In this document: in pieces, positions 24,201 to 37,200 of the stretch | How the letters are laid out: every line of letters starts with the position of its first letter | Position numbering within the stretch: the stretch's first letter is position 1 | DNA from: Neospora caninum Liverpool | Taxonomy: Eukaryota; Apicomplexa; Conoidasida; Eucoccidiorida; Sarcocystidae | Assembly (NCBI RefSeq): GCF_000208865.1 | Contig: NC_018396.1 | Location: 6,380,514-6,444,513, forward strand | Reading direction: 5' to 3' | DNA: 64,000 nt | Notes under the pieces: generated by a model | The model's input: the letters and a program-made list of their open reading frames with translations, nothing else | Told to the model about the DNA's origin: nothing | Databases searched by the model: none | Made by a program: the position numbers and the translations under genes

Positions 24201-25240
24201 AGCGTTTTCTCGTGGAAAATGCAGGGGAGTTCGGCAGCGAAAGCAAACAGTTTCACGACGTCTCTGCTGCGTGCGTGTTGTTCTGACAGGTGGTCCAGCG
24301 CTCTCATGGGCTCAAGATACGGCAAGGACTTTGCCTATCGAGAAATGATGAGCGTCAACAGAGGCGGCTTCTTCTCGGCGCTGTGCACCTCTCTTCTTGT
24401 CTACACTGGGCTACTGTGCATGAGTTTCCGCCCTCTTCGATGGCTCCTATTTGCTCTCAAAATTCTTCCCCAACCCGGTGCGTGTTATGATTGCGTGGTC
24501 TCGCGGCCTCAGAGGAAAACCGTCTCGCTGGATTTGCGTCAGTCTCTACGTAGGAGTCGCGTGCGTACTTCTTACCGCTCCCGTATGCTTCTGCGTGGAT
24601 GAGTTTATTGATGCATTCGTGTGCGCATGAACTCAAGCGTTTGCTAGCCCATGTGGCACTCTCAAAACACCTGAAAATGTGTATGTATATATATACATAT
24701 ATATCTGTATGCATATACCTTTATATATATATATATATATATATATCAATACATGTATATGTGCATGAGCGTGTGTAATCGGATATGTGTGTGTCTCTTT
24801 CTGTTCATATCTGTGGATACACTGCTGTATGAGATGCCTGTCAACAGGTGATGATATTGTTCACGAATCTGCCTGCAATGCGTCTGCATGCGTTCCCCGT
24901 GACTCGTCGACGTGTATCTGCAGGTGAAGGCCCTTCTCAAAGGCTGTTGGATTCTGGATTTTTCCAAATGCGAGCTGTCGGCCGCACGCGCTGCGTGGAG
25001 CAACCTGGGCGCGCTCTTCGCGTTTCCGTGACGATCGGCTCAAAGCTGGGAGATCCCGGCTACCGCGAAACGGCCAAAATGATCGCGGAGACTGCCCTGT
25101 GCATGGCGTTGAACATGGACAAATGCACAAAATTCTGCGGAGTCGGATCGCCAGCTGCGTGCGTGGGAACCGTCCTGAAAGAGCGCCTGGAGGCGAAGGG
25201 ATTCTATTTCGAGATCGACACGAAAGAAGAAGAGGTCTAG
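21211..25240 (+). CDS. Saccharopine-dehydrogenase-like oxidoreductase (SCCPDH family)
   Basis: Seven phase-consistent exons: 21211-21287, 21712-22019, 22374-22537, 22923-23089, 23605-23682, 24290-24477, 24924-25240, encoding 432 residues, close to the roughly 430 usual in the eukaryotic SCCPDH family. The N-terminus carries a Rossmann nucleotide-binding start, VVYGATGFTGR (residues 16-26). VITTVGPYLKYGEPLVKAC and HYCDLVGEAPF follow, then KIVHCCGFDSVPSDLS, all typical of the family. Exon 6 encodes a hydrophobic stretch (LCTSLLVYTGLLCMSF then RWLLFALKI), consistent with membrane or lipid-droplet association as in animal SCCPDH. The C-terminus ends in acidic residues. Despite the name, family members of this type are not established lysine-pathway enzymes and the substrate cannot be read from sequence. 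An AG before the ATG suggests a spliced 5' leader. Confidence 0.9.
21352..21371. repeat. (GT)n microsatellite in intron 1 of the oxidoreductase gene
   Basis: About ten GT units. An (AT)n run at about 21546-21565 lies in the same intron. Confidence 0.85.
24719..24745. repeat. (AT)n microsatellite in the last oxidoreductase intron
   Basis: About 12 AT units in the intron between exons ending 24477 and starting 24924. Confidence 0.85.
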
Positions 25241-27504
25241 AAAAAAACGCGTCGAGCGAGGAGCAGACGGGAAAGGAAGGCCTTCCCAATGTACGAGAGA
25301 GCGACATGCGTCTTTTGGCAGGGCGTGACGGCAAAACGGGGATTTTAGTGGCATGTCGCAGTAGTATGTTCACGTGAATTTATCTCCATTTTTATGTATC
25401 TATATATACATGTATATGTGCATGGGCCTGTATATTTATATGTGGGTGTTTATTGCGTGTCTGTAGAAACGTATATACGTGTATGTGTATGTTTTATATT
25501 TCTCGACGTTTTTCCGTAAGGTGTACTCGACGGGGACCGGTGAGTGCGCACTCGCTGTTTTCATTGAACGTGCTGCAAACAAGAAAACCGCTAACGTACG
25601 TCCACTCGTTTCGATTTGGGGTGTTTGAGGCGGTATCAAGGCGGCTCCTCCAGAGGCTGACGGGTCTTCCTGCTCGAAGGGGATTCGGCGCATGGGGCGC
25701 CGTGAATGCAGAGGTCTCTCTGTGCCGTGAAAGATGGGGACAACGAAGCATGTGGGAGACTGTGTCCTGCGAGGTGTTTCATTGCCTGTGACATTCGTGG
25801 AAGGATTTGGCGTTTCGGTGGAGAGACAAAAAAACTGGGCTAATGTCTTTGCGCGGCGTGTGGGGGAGCGCTTAGGGTTCCCCGTTTCGCGTGTGCTCCA
25901 GCGCCGATGGTCACAAGCGACCGTGTTTCCAGCTGTCTGTTCCACAGAACCGGATAGCGAGGGGTTTGTCTCTCGTTAGGTCGCGGCTCTGCGCTGTGTG
26001 TCACATTTAGTCAGCCCGGTCGTGCACGCATTAGAAGTCGCTTGGTGGCCAAGTTTCACGTTAAAACGCAAGTGATGTCTCTCACCTTCAGCACCAGGTT
26101 CTTTTCTGCTGTGGCAGCTACACAGGCACTTTGCGCGTGACTCCTGTGAGTCTCCTGCGTGATTGTGGCTGAAGGACCTTTTCGCTTCCTGCTTTGGGGG
26201 CACACGATTTCTTCTGGCGACCTGAAGAGGATCCGCGGTTGCTCAGGGCGTTGTGGGACTCCGCTGTACTTTTGCTAACCCGTCGCGACTAGGACACCTT
26301 CGCTTCAAGCGGGCACAAGAAACCGTTCATGGCTCGGCCTATTTCTAACCCACTAGCGCTCTCCGTCTATCCGACAACTGTTCTATCCACCTTGTGGGGT
26401 CAGTTCCGTGCAGAGAGAGGAAGCTGCCTGGCAACTTCAATGCTTCGGCACTGGAGTCATATATTCAGTAGCGTAGGTACTCTAATATCTCTGTTCGACG
26501 TGAGAAACCTGACATCGTCGACAATCTGATGGGCCGCTCTTCATCGGCGTGAACGTCAGTTACACAAGAGAACAGACGGCACTCCTTTCCAGAAGAAATC
26601 GGGGGGCTTCTAATCACTATACGTGTTTTGTGCGAAATATCGCGAGGAGTGGTGCGCTTTTCGTTAGAAAAACAGGAATCTCTCTAGGGATTTGCACAGA
26701 TATAAATGCATAATGCGTGGGTTTGTCGGGTTTTCTCTCAGCAGCGGGATAAATGCGGGAACCTGGGTGTCTCGGAGGAAAACGAATTGCCGTGACACAC
26801 CACCCTTCTCGTTCTTTACACATTCCGGCACGGTGCTCACCTGCCGAAAATGCGTTATCCTCCGCCACTAGCTGGTGAACGCACGGGATCCGAAAGTCAC
26901 CTTTCAAGCAAAGACATCTTACAGCAAATTCGAAAGCGACGCGTTTTGCGCCTTGCTTCCCGTCTGTGGCGCGCCAAGTCCTGTACGGGGCAATTTCTGT
27001 GCATGAACCTCACGTAGGGGGATTTTGTAGTGGTAGAAAGGCATGAAGACGACTAAATTCCATTTAACAACCCACCGATTGTCCATCTTAAGCTGAATTC
27101 CCGAGGTGTTTCGAAAGGAAAGCTTGGCTATTTCCTCTCTTTTTTCTGTGTTGCAACTGGATAATTTTTCCTCTGAGAAAGAAAGGGACGGTCTACGGTT
27201 CTCTTGTGCATGCCGGAGCCGCCTTTTCACGAGAACGCTGTTGAGCGGGTCCCCGTGTTAGAAACGATGTGTATTTTTTTCGTTTTTTCGTTCAGACACT
27301 TTGTCTCCTCTCTCTTACTCGCTTTCCCTTCTGTCTCTCTTGACGTTTAATCGGTTTCGCCTGCGCGGTCTCTGCATTTTCGGCGGGTTTTGTGTGCCGG
27401 CCGGCGCCGGTGCGCACGAGGCCGCTCTTGCGTGGAAACACACCGCTTCTTCCGATATCCGAGGGGGAGTTTCCGTGCTTGATTCTCTCAAGGGAGACGC
27501 TACG
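25241..27504. other. Intergenic region, no gene recognised
   Basis: Holds the oxidoreductase 3' flank and the upstream region of the acidic-protein gene. ORFs are short, without family resemblance or convincing splice structure. The last 260 bases are T- and C-rich and open in the frame of the next gene but lack an ATG, which fits a 5' leader. Confidence 0.55.
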
Positions 27505-30346
27505 ATGGGGGACCAAGCGGAAACGCAGGATGACCAAGTCGTCGACTTGACTCTCGACTCTGACGAAGATGGCCGCTCGCGAGGCGAAGACCCCGACGAA
27601 GACCACGCCGGAGCAGGGGAGAGGTCGGAAGAGGGGAGCGAAGAGGACCGTGAAGAAGACGAAGGGGAAGACGAAGGAGAAGATGAAGACGAAGGAGAGG
27701 ACGAAGGTGAAGACGAAGGGGAAGACGACGGAGATGTCGAAGGAGAAGATGCAGGAGAAGATGAGGATGACGAAGGAGAGGACGACGAAGGGTTGGACGA
27801 CGAAGACGAGTGGCTGGGTGAAGAAGAGAATGATGAAGAGTACGACCACGGCGACCAAGAAGGCGACGCAGATGGGAACGAGGACGAGGAATTTGCCTCT
27901 GAAGAAGAGGAAGAATTCGAACGCCAAAGGCTCTTCCACCCTTCTGCGCGTTTCCCCGCACGTGAGAAACACGGCCGGGAAAGTGAACCGCATCGCCAGT
28001 GGAGGCAAGAGGAGTCGGGATCTCATGACGAAGAGACGCCCTCAGATGAAGGAGACGCGCAGCCACAAGACCCAGGGAAAGGCAAACGAATGGCCTCCGA
28101 AGTCGAGCGTCTCCAAGCGCAGGGTTTGCACGCGCATGCAAGTGAGCGAGGCGACAAAGAGAGACATCCACAGCAGACAGAGCCGCCGGAAGACGGACAA
28201 CACAGAGGGTCGGACCACGCAGAAAAAACCCAGGAAGGGACGGGCCGCGAAGGGACCTGGCCACGAAGTGGCGAGGCCAGCGAGGTGCCTGAAGAGATCG
28301 CAGAGAAGCCCCGCGAGCAGGGGACCGGCCAGCGAAGGAAGTCGGGGATGCTGCGTATCGAAGAGGCCAACCAATTCCTGCTTTCCTACCCACAGAAACC
28401 GCCCTATGCCTCTGGGGACAGAGACTCCCTTCCTCTACCTGCGCAGAGTGTCTCCACCGACTCGAACTCTTCCACATCGGTGGGCGCCTTTTCCTCCAGC
28501 TCGTCGGCAAAGGAAATCCGCGTCGACTCGCTCTCAGAGTCTGCAGTTTCCCGAGCCGCACAAGAGGCAACAGACGGCACATGGCCTGCGGACACGGAAG
28601 ACGCTGCCGCGAACGACCTCCAGAACGCCCCGGAAGAAGCTTTCTGGCAACCGCTTCCGGGAGAGAGACTCGAAGCTGCTCCGTAAGGGACCACAGTCTG
28701 AATCGCCTGGAGCGCTGCGTCTCCCAGCGATTCTCCGTGGGCGTTTGTGCCGACTCCGGAAATGGCTGGGGCGCCCCGTGGTGTGCATCATCGGCACCCG
28801 TCAGTTTCCGAGGTCGTTTTTGCCGCTTGAGCCGCCTTGACGGGACAGATCTGACCGACTGTTGCCGCGTTCATGCGCCGCATTTCAGGAGAGACAGAAG
28901 TGGTGTCCGTTCTGAGAAAAAAATACTACAGGCGCGTCATTAGAACCGGCATCGCGTGTCCTACGGATTCCTCGTCTTGTTCTATGTTGTGACGTCGCCG
29001 TGCGTGCAGGAAGTATCTTGTGGCGACTCCAGATTTTATTTCTGGAGAGGAAGAGAAGAACGGTTGCTGGCGCAAGCGAAGGCGTAAGTGGGTGGATCCG
29101 ATTTCCCGTCTGGAGACCTTGGACCGTTTTCGGTTAAATTCACGTACAGGGGGACGGAAGCAAAAGGCGTGAGGGTCGGAGGAGCCCAGCGGCTCCTTGT
29201 CCCGTTTCCTTCTCGGAACGGCTCTGAGAGGGAAAAGGGTGAAAAAATGTGTCGACTGTGACGCCGGCCTTCATCCCAGTTCTCCCCTTGATTTCCGTCG
29301 TGTTTCCAGGCGTTGACATCCCCAGTGCGCCGGCAGTTTCGGCTCCCTCAGTGAGAGGGGACCGAGACGGAGGCCCGGTACCAGAGACAAGCAAAGACGG
29401 TGGAGCGTCGAGGATCGAAACCGAGCAAACGATGTCTGGAGAGTTTTCGGAGAGGACGAGAGAGCTCGAAGAGCGGGGGCGAGGAGACGCTGCACCAGAA
29501 GGCAGGCGTGGATTTGCGCCGAGCCTGTACAATTCCGAGCGACGAAACGCTTCCAAGTTTGAATGCAGACTGACTTGCCTGACGAGAAGTACGTCCATGC
29601 TACTTGCTTTATGGGACGGCAGGAGCAACGTCGTGTGTGCTCTCTGCTGAGTCACGAAAAACAGGAGAAGACAAGCTTTGCTGTTCTTTGTGTTCTGCGC
29701 TCCCTGTGGTGTCTGTACAGGCCAGCTTCTTGATCTCGTGATGGACCTCACATCTCAGTTTCCGGAGACTAGACAAATGGTACGTGCGTGAGATTCTCGT
29801 TTCAGAGTGGGATGGACCCCTCGTGGGGGGGGCGGTGTTGTTTTGGGAAAGTCTCTAGGTCTCTGCGTGAATGTTTTCTCGCATGTGTCCCTGGTCTCCG
29901 GTTTTGTCAGGTGGAAGACGCGGTACGCCACCGGTCTCTACAGCCCGTGGACTTCCGTTGCAGGTGATGGATTTATGGACAGCTCCCTTTCTGGTTTGCG
30001 TTTGACCACGCCGGCAGCGTTCCTTTACGATTTCGAGCGACAACGTTTCTTGACAGGTTGTAGTTTGTCCTTTTCACGGCGCCGAACGTCTCCATGAACA
30101 TTCGCGACGCGCAGTGCGCGTCCCGAGGTGCGGGAGAAGAGTGCAGAAAAAGGCTGTCTGTTTGCCGTGGTAGACTACGGAGAACTGGGGTGGACGCGAT
30201 TTCAAAGTGCTAGTCGCCTTTATCCGGAACGGGAAGGCGGAGGCGTGTGGATAGAGCGGACACTTCCGCAGGGGAGTCTCCAATGCAGTGTAGGTTCAAG
30301 TGGCATCGCTGTGAGTTTAAGTGACGGGATTTTGATGAGGGTGTAG
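27505..30346 (+). CDS. Highly acidic protein with an N-terminal SUMO-interacting motif
   Basis: No family recognised. The first ATG of the open frame is 27505. Likely exons: 27505-28682, 29010-29083, 29310-29588, 29721-29779, 29911-29963, and a last exon at either 30057-30063 (549 residues) or 30115-30346 (624 residues). Both endings keep phase. Residues 12-22 read VVDLTLDSDED, a textbook SUMO-interacting motif (hydrophobic core VVDLT followed by Ser and acidic residues). Residues of about 25-150 are almost wholly Glu/Asp with Gly, as in acidic chromatin or nucleolar proteins. The middle is charged and Ser/Pro-rich. A short conserved-looking helix, SQLLDLVMDLTSQFPETRQM, is in the 29721 exon. 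A nuclear location is inferred from the SIM and acidity only. The minus-strand and +1-frame ORFs over it are shadows of the GAA/GAC repeat. Confidence 0.65.
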
Positions 30347-31268
30347 TGGTGCGTGAGGCGGTTGTAAGAGACGGCCGAGGCAGAAAGCATTCATGCCTTC
30401 GTACCTAGGGTCTCTTCCGTTCCTCCTGAGATTTCGTTCTGTGTCTCCCATGTGTGTCTTGGGATTCCTCTGATATTTTTTCGTTATTTTCAAACAACAG
30501 AATAAAAATGTTGATCTTGTTCTTTGGATTCACCGGCGGAACGACCGGTTAGCGAATCGACGCCTTTCTTCGTGTGGTAGTGGTACGACACTGAACGTTG
30601 AGAAGCACAAGAACTTCTTTGCTTCTCGAGCGGAACCATCTAAAAAATAATTGGCCGTATGTTAGTGCAAGTAACGATAGAGCTCGTAATTCGGGTCTGC
30701 TTCGTTTGGCGAGTTTGGGACTACAGTTCGCAGATAATAACGCCTCCACACGCCACGATAAAACACCAGGAACACCGCAGTTAACCGGGGGACTCGATCG
30801 CTTCGGGGTGATTGACCACCTGTGGGCCCTGACTCTTAGCCGTTCGAAGATTTTGGTGCAGTCTGCACGACTAACGGGTTTCGTTGACGTGTTGTAACGC
30901 GGTGACGGCTTGAGAAGAGCTGTCGATGTGTCTATGGCGAACAGTAATCTGCGGGTGTCGGCGGCAGATGCCTGACACAGGGCTACTAGGTGGGGCTACT
31001 AGGTGTCGATGTCTTGTATGATGACAAACTCTGGTTCACCGGCTCTATTTTTCACGTGTGCTGAGAGGAACAAAGCCCCCGAAAACACCAAGAACGCTGC
31101 CGAGGAGTTGCGTGGTTCGTCGTCCACTCTGTCCGGCTACCTGCTTCAGCCAGCCAGCATCTCCCACCAGTAGTACCCCGTCGGGATGTATGTTTTTGCG
31201 CGGGGCATATTAACAAAAATAAGGCTCCTCGTGGTCAACGCGGCTTCGATGCGCGTGTGTGTAGTTGT
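30347..31268. other. Convergent intergenic region, no gene recognised
   Basis: Lies between the 3' ends of the acidic-protein gene (+) and the coiled-coil gene (-), so it should hold both 3' untranslated regions. I see no structured element or ORF worth calling. Confidence 0.5.
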
Positions 31269-34200
31269 TCACATGCATCCACTTTTCTCTTCAGCGTCTG
31301 AGACACGAGGTCCTTCGTTTCCGTCTAATTCACCGTCCCTTCCGATTGTCTTGTGCCCTTCAGCGTGAGCAGCGTTAGGTTGCTGTGGATCTCCAGCCAA
31401 TGTTGGCGTGCACGCTTCCTCAACGGCTGGTTTCAGTAGGTTCGGTGAAGACTGGATAGTGTAATTGCTACTCCGCCAGAGTTCGCCCGTCCCCCGCATG
31501 TGATCAGCGGCGTTGTCACCCAGCCTATCTGGGTCTTCACTTTCTTCGTCGGAGTTTTCCTCCGTTGACGAAGACCTCTCGAGACGCCGATGCGTGTTTA
31601 CCTCCTTAAGACTCAATCTCGAGAGCTCTACCGGCGGCACTGTCCCCTGCGTCGCCGACTCACAAATCGCGTCGCCAGGCAGAGCTTCTTGTTCACCCTA
31701 GTGCAGGGGGCATCCGGAGAGACACGAAGCACCGAATTCGAGTAGCTCGGATGGATTCCTGTCCACTCCGAATACTGACTATTCAACGAAGATTAGCATA
31801 CACAGCGACGGAGGGAATGACCCTTCGACTCGCTTTCTCTTGGATAGGAAGCGCTCCTGTCCTCGCAAATCCTTTGGTGCATCATGGCAGGGGGGTCTCG
31901 CTGGTCCAGCAGCGGATGCTACATTCTGTCTTGCTTGCTATTCCAACAAAACGGAAATTCATGAGGTCTGCTTCAGAGCGTGCCTTCTCCGCGCTATAAA
32001 TACCACAACTTTCACTATCTCACGACTACCAATCTGAGACGTCATCATTGCGAAGAAGTCAGCTTTTCTGCATCTCAAAAGGCGTCGGCATTTGGAAAAG
32101 CCGAGTAAGCAAACACGTCCTCCAATGCGGCTACCGCCGATTGCACGACACCGAAGATAAAGCAGGTTCACATAGGGTACCAGATTCATCTCGTCGAAGT
32201 TACGGCTTTCTAATGCACCGGGCCGGTGATATCTCGTGTCGGCCGCGGCTGACTCGCAAAAAATTACGATCCGCCAGAAGCTGTCACAGTTACCAAACAA
32301 ACCGGTGGAAATGTGAAGTCACCATTCACCTGCGCCTCCAGCCGCTCGAGCACCTTCGGGAGTGTATTCTTCTGAACTGCAGAGATGTAGCCGACGAGAC
32401 CCTCCACAGACTCGCAGACGAACGGTTCCTAAACGCCAGAGAATACAGGCCAAGCGGCCAGAGGTCTCGGCCCTCCGGACGACAAACTGAATCTCTGCGT
32501 CGGCAAACCGCTAGCAGGGGGTTCTCGCCTAGGGAGATGGTGACAATTCCTGTACGTCGGCAGAATTCAGTTTCAGCCGTTCCTTCCTGTGCGCCAGAAC
32601 TGAAATGCGTACGCCCTCTGCGGTGTAGCTGTGGGTTTGCGTGGTGGAACGATTACTGCTCTAAGGCTTGAATGAGGTGAATTCCACTGAAAATAGTTAA
32701 CATGCAGAAGTTATCGTGGAGGAAAACTCCGCGTCTACCTTCCACGAAAAAAACGATTCGGGCTGCGGGGCTGCGAGTGAAGATGAAATCCCAACAAAAA
32801 GAACTGGGCAAATGTAGGTTTTAGGGTAAGCTAGTTTAAGATGTCTACAATTCAGAATTGACATAGAGGTAATCAATTAGGAGAAGGTGGTCATTATAAT
32901 TTTACAGCCAATGAGAGGGATTCATTGCCCTGGCTTCCTCCTAGATGAAGTCCCGAATTGCAGATGTAAGCTTGACGCCGGTGCAACACGAACCACTCGA
33001 GGGAATATGTATCTCTTCAAGCATTCACTCACTTCCAGACCGGCAAGCACGAAAAGCGCGTTAATTCTCCCTGCCCATTGTTTCGCGTGGTCTAACTGCA
33101 TCGTGGTTTCTGTTAATGCGTCAAGACTGCACAGAACACAAACACAAGCCCACGGATGTTTCCTGGAACCGCCGTTTAGCTTGTGACAACTCCAGCCAGA
33201 ATATCGACAGCGGCAGGCCTCGTGGTCAGCTGACTGCTGAGCGGAACTACCCTTACGAGATGCGAGAATGGGTAGCCGTTCCTCCTCGTCGACGCTAATC
33301 GTGACTCCCCCTTTGGTGAGGAGAAACATGCACGAGAGTGGCCAGAGAATATGGGAAATCCGTGTTCGTATAATACTAAGAAATACCTGGCAATGTGCTG
33401 TTTTACTGCCCTCTGCAGTGTCTCATCTTGAGCCTCTGCAGCCTGCACAGCATTGAGCAACCAGAACACTACCGTTCATCATCGATTACATTTTTTCGGG
33501 GAAGACGAAGTCAGCCTCCACAGCAGTGTGCATTGGCGCGGCATCGCCAGCTGGCCACCATGGCAAGCATGCAGGACCAAACGCAACTCCCTCCGGTAGA
33601 CAGTGATGGGAATGATCCACATAGCTTTTTGTTCGCGGTTGACAGTACGGCAGTGTTGCGAACCCCATCGCTGATCCATTTAATGAGAGACCATCTGCAA
33701 ACTCCGTGTTTTTGCAGGAACGCGACGCTGAGTCGGGTGTGTCTCCGCTTATTTGTAGGTGATTAGCAGTTTTAAGAATAGAGATGATAATCCAGTGGCC
33801 TTTCTCGCGAGCCAGCTTCCTCGCCGACGGAATAAGGCAGCATCTCTCCGAATCCTCTGGACAAGCAATCCCCGTTAACAGGGACATCTGCAAACTTCTG
33901 TCGATCAGGATACCTGAGTGTGAAGAACCAGGGAAAGATACATAGTGTAATCTCGTGCTGCCCAAATGCTGGTGACTCGGAAAAAGCTTCAAGAAAATGG
34001 GACTCACCGCATAAAAGTGTCTCCTGTGCCCGCAGTCTCCTGAGAGGGTTTCCTCGGCTGCTTTTTGAAGTACCTCGGTATACTTAGCTCTTGTTTGCTG
34101 CAACAAAGGCGGAAGCGGTGAAGTGACCCAGCACCCCAGACGTGCAATACAGCATTTCTATATCATAGGGCATCAAACGCCGACTCTGCCTTCAGACTAT

Positions 34201-37200
34201 ATTCGCGAAGCCGTCATCTGAAGCGATGAGTGACAGACTCCTGTGGCACTGCCTGCGCGGTTGACCAAACTCACCATGCGACGCGTCAACCGACGCAATC
34301 AGCGACCGTTTGGGGTCTCCAGCACTGTAGAGCGTATTTTCCTTACCTCAAGTCGAGCTTCCGCTACAGTCGCTAGATGTTGTAACTGCTCGTGTTCTAC
34401 GTCCTTGTTAAGGAACTTCTGTACGATATCCATTACGTCGTCGAGACCCTGAACTCCAGGCCAAGGAAACATAGTATAATACAGATCAGGTTGCGTTGTC
34501 GCCAAAATCTATTCTGCTGGTTCGATCCGAGCTCACTCTCGGAGGTTACTCAATCTTCCTTCCACAAGCCATCCGTCAACAACACTGGAACTATAGCAGT
34601 CACTGCATACAGTGCAAGGTTAAACGACTCTCGGTTTTCAAGACGGTTGTGTTTCGTAAGTGATTGTTTCCCCATGAAAGGAAGATCAGTACGCAATATC
34701 TGTCTCACCGTCGCTTCTCTTATTTTTTGGAACGTGTCTTCTGTATTCTGTGACTTCTCCACTTCCTCAACTGTGATTTTCTGAAGGGCGTTCGCAATCA
34801 GCTTTTCCATGCCGTACATCCTTCGCCAGCGTCCGGACGACGCGGAAAATGCCGCAGCTGCAGCGTCCTTGATGACCGACTGTTGCCATTGACACAATTT
34901 GTGCCTGCATACACTCCAAAAACTCGTGATGAAGGATGGCTTTTTGACGGGATATTTCCAAGCAGGATTTATCGTTCTGTGCGTGCTCGTCACAAAGAGG
35001 GAGTGTTTGTGATTCATTATGACACAAACAGATGCTTGTTTACGCCTTAGATGTTATTCCAAAGAGCGAACCCGTACGTTAGAAGGTCCCAAACATGCCC
35101 CAGTCGCTTTGGCAAGTAAAAGCTGCACAAGCATTTGAACGAGGGTCCCTGAAAATGGGCATGATGGCTGTATCTGGAGACCAGAGATACAGCAGGATCA
35201 CAAACAGACGGTGGTACTTGTTTAACGCTGGACAGGCGCGTCGTGACTTCGAGTTCAAATTGGGAATCGGCGTTCAGGGTTGAGAAGCGTAGCATTTCGG
35301 AGTGTTAGGATCAAGTGGGATGGCACCTCTTCTGGATGGATTCTTTCTTCGAGGCAATGGCATCTTCCATCTCTTTAACCAGCGTCACCCGTAGCTGTCT
35401 TTCCGCCTGCACTTCCTGGGATACATCAAGACACCGGCAGTTGCAAGCTCATGAACTCCCCGGCAACCGGTGCTTCCCATAACGAAGAAAAGGTATGGCC
35501 GAGTTCGTTCTAGTGGAAATGCTCCCTCTTGTTGTAGCACACTCTGACGAACACGAGGGAACCACAATGCTCATATGAGTGCACCCCTTGCGGATGCTTT
35601 CTGCTGTCGTCCTTTGCTGGCTTCGTCTACTATATCAGAACGGAGACCTTCGCCGCATTGAGCAGGACACAAGCAATGCAACGACTCACATTTTCAAGCG
35701 CGCGCGACTCTGACATAAGCCGATGTTTAATCCGTAGTTGCTTTCTGAGAACAAGAAACATCACGGATTTACCTCTCCAGCGGCGCTTGTACTACCCGGT
35801 CAAGGACGGTGGTGGACGGTGCGTATTGGATGTTTGATTCTAGCGAAACACATTTTGGGGGAAAGCTTGTAAACGACAGCCCCACCCAGTGGATGAGGCT
35901 TCGGTCACCTTGATTTATGCCACAAATTCTGCTGTCTTTTTCGGCACACCCCCTCGCGATAAGTGGCGCTCTCTGTGCGTTCGCCCATCTTTGGTTTTGT
36001 TTATTGTGGGTCTGCTCTTACTCCAACAACCGTTGTTTGTCTTTCAACTCTCCCTGGTAACTCTTTGATTTCTCTTGCATCTTCACTATTCGTTGACGGA
36101 GAAGCTCTTGTTCTTTCTGAGTGTGGCACATGAGAATCGTGTTCGTTTAGCGCTCGGACGGAAAGGACAACGTGCCATTTCACGGTGCCTCGTGCAAAGA
36201 GTTGCGTCTGCGAGTACAGGAGGATCTGAATGGAAATTTCCCGACACCCGGTCCTCCAAACTGCAAGGCGAGAATGTATGTCGCTCGTCACCATCGCAAA
36301 GTATGTGTAGGATCCAGTCGGGCGGACCCAGGGAAGGCTCTACTTTTTACACGTGAAACAAGAAAACGTCAGTGTTTTAGCATTGGCACACTTTCTTCGT
36401 TTGCCTATGAAACGGCCATTCCTCTAGAATACACGTGTATCGAGTCATTCTGAAGTGCAGAGGAGAGGTATTCCAGTTGTTGTCTGCAGGCCGCCCTCCA
36501 CGTGCCAGTCCCTAGCAACACATTTACTTGTAGTCCCCAATGTGCGGCGTGTATTTTGCCTCGAAGGAAATAGGAGTCATGGATCGCAAACGCGCAATCA
36601 CAAAGCAGAAGGGACCGAAACAGAAATGCCAAAGGCTGGACGGATGCCCTTACCTTAGTTCTGTCAAGGATGTGTCTATACACTTTCCTCGTAGCACTCG
36701 TTTCCTCAATGCGACGCTGCATATCCTGTAGCTTTGCTTGTAACTGGTGTTCTTTCTGTAGTCAGAAAAGGGGGATTCTGCAAGACTCAAGGAAGAACTT
36801 CCGCACACGCTTTTCCAGGGTGAACGTTTCACACCAAGGCATCCTGCTCACGAATGCCAGATGCGCACCGCACCGGGCCATCTTGCTGGGTACCCTTTAT
36901 ATTGCATGGGCTCGACCGGCTACAGAGGGTCAAGAAGCAGCCACGTCGAAAAGAACGCAAATATTCGCCCACTGCCCAGTGTCACTCTTACGCAGCTGAG
37001 GCGAGTCATGTCCTGCTCCTTCAGCTGCTCCGCCGAGTCCGCTTGTCGTATCCCCTCCTGCACCGCGTACGAAGCAACGACAACGGCAGTGAACAGTTTG
37101 GACGTATTCCGGTGTGGGTGCAAGGTGAAAGCAAACGGGATGGATGCGAGTGACAGCATGCACTATGATGACAACCCATGCTCGGGCGCTCTGGGGGGGG

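Noticed and set aside
27500..28582. Long minus-strand open frame (360 codons), and a second + frame at 27569-28840
   Set aside because: Both are shadows of the GAA/GAC-rich acidic exon. They read as Leu/Arg/His-rich or Lys/Arg/Thr-rich low complexity, as expected for the other frames of such DNA.
33257..33294. 38-bp minus-strand mini-exon (VDEEERLPILAS) in the coiled-coil gene
   Set aside because: It breaks phase with the next exon, whereas direct splicing of 33387-33442 to 33033-33126 keeps phase.
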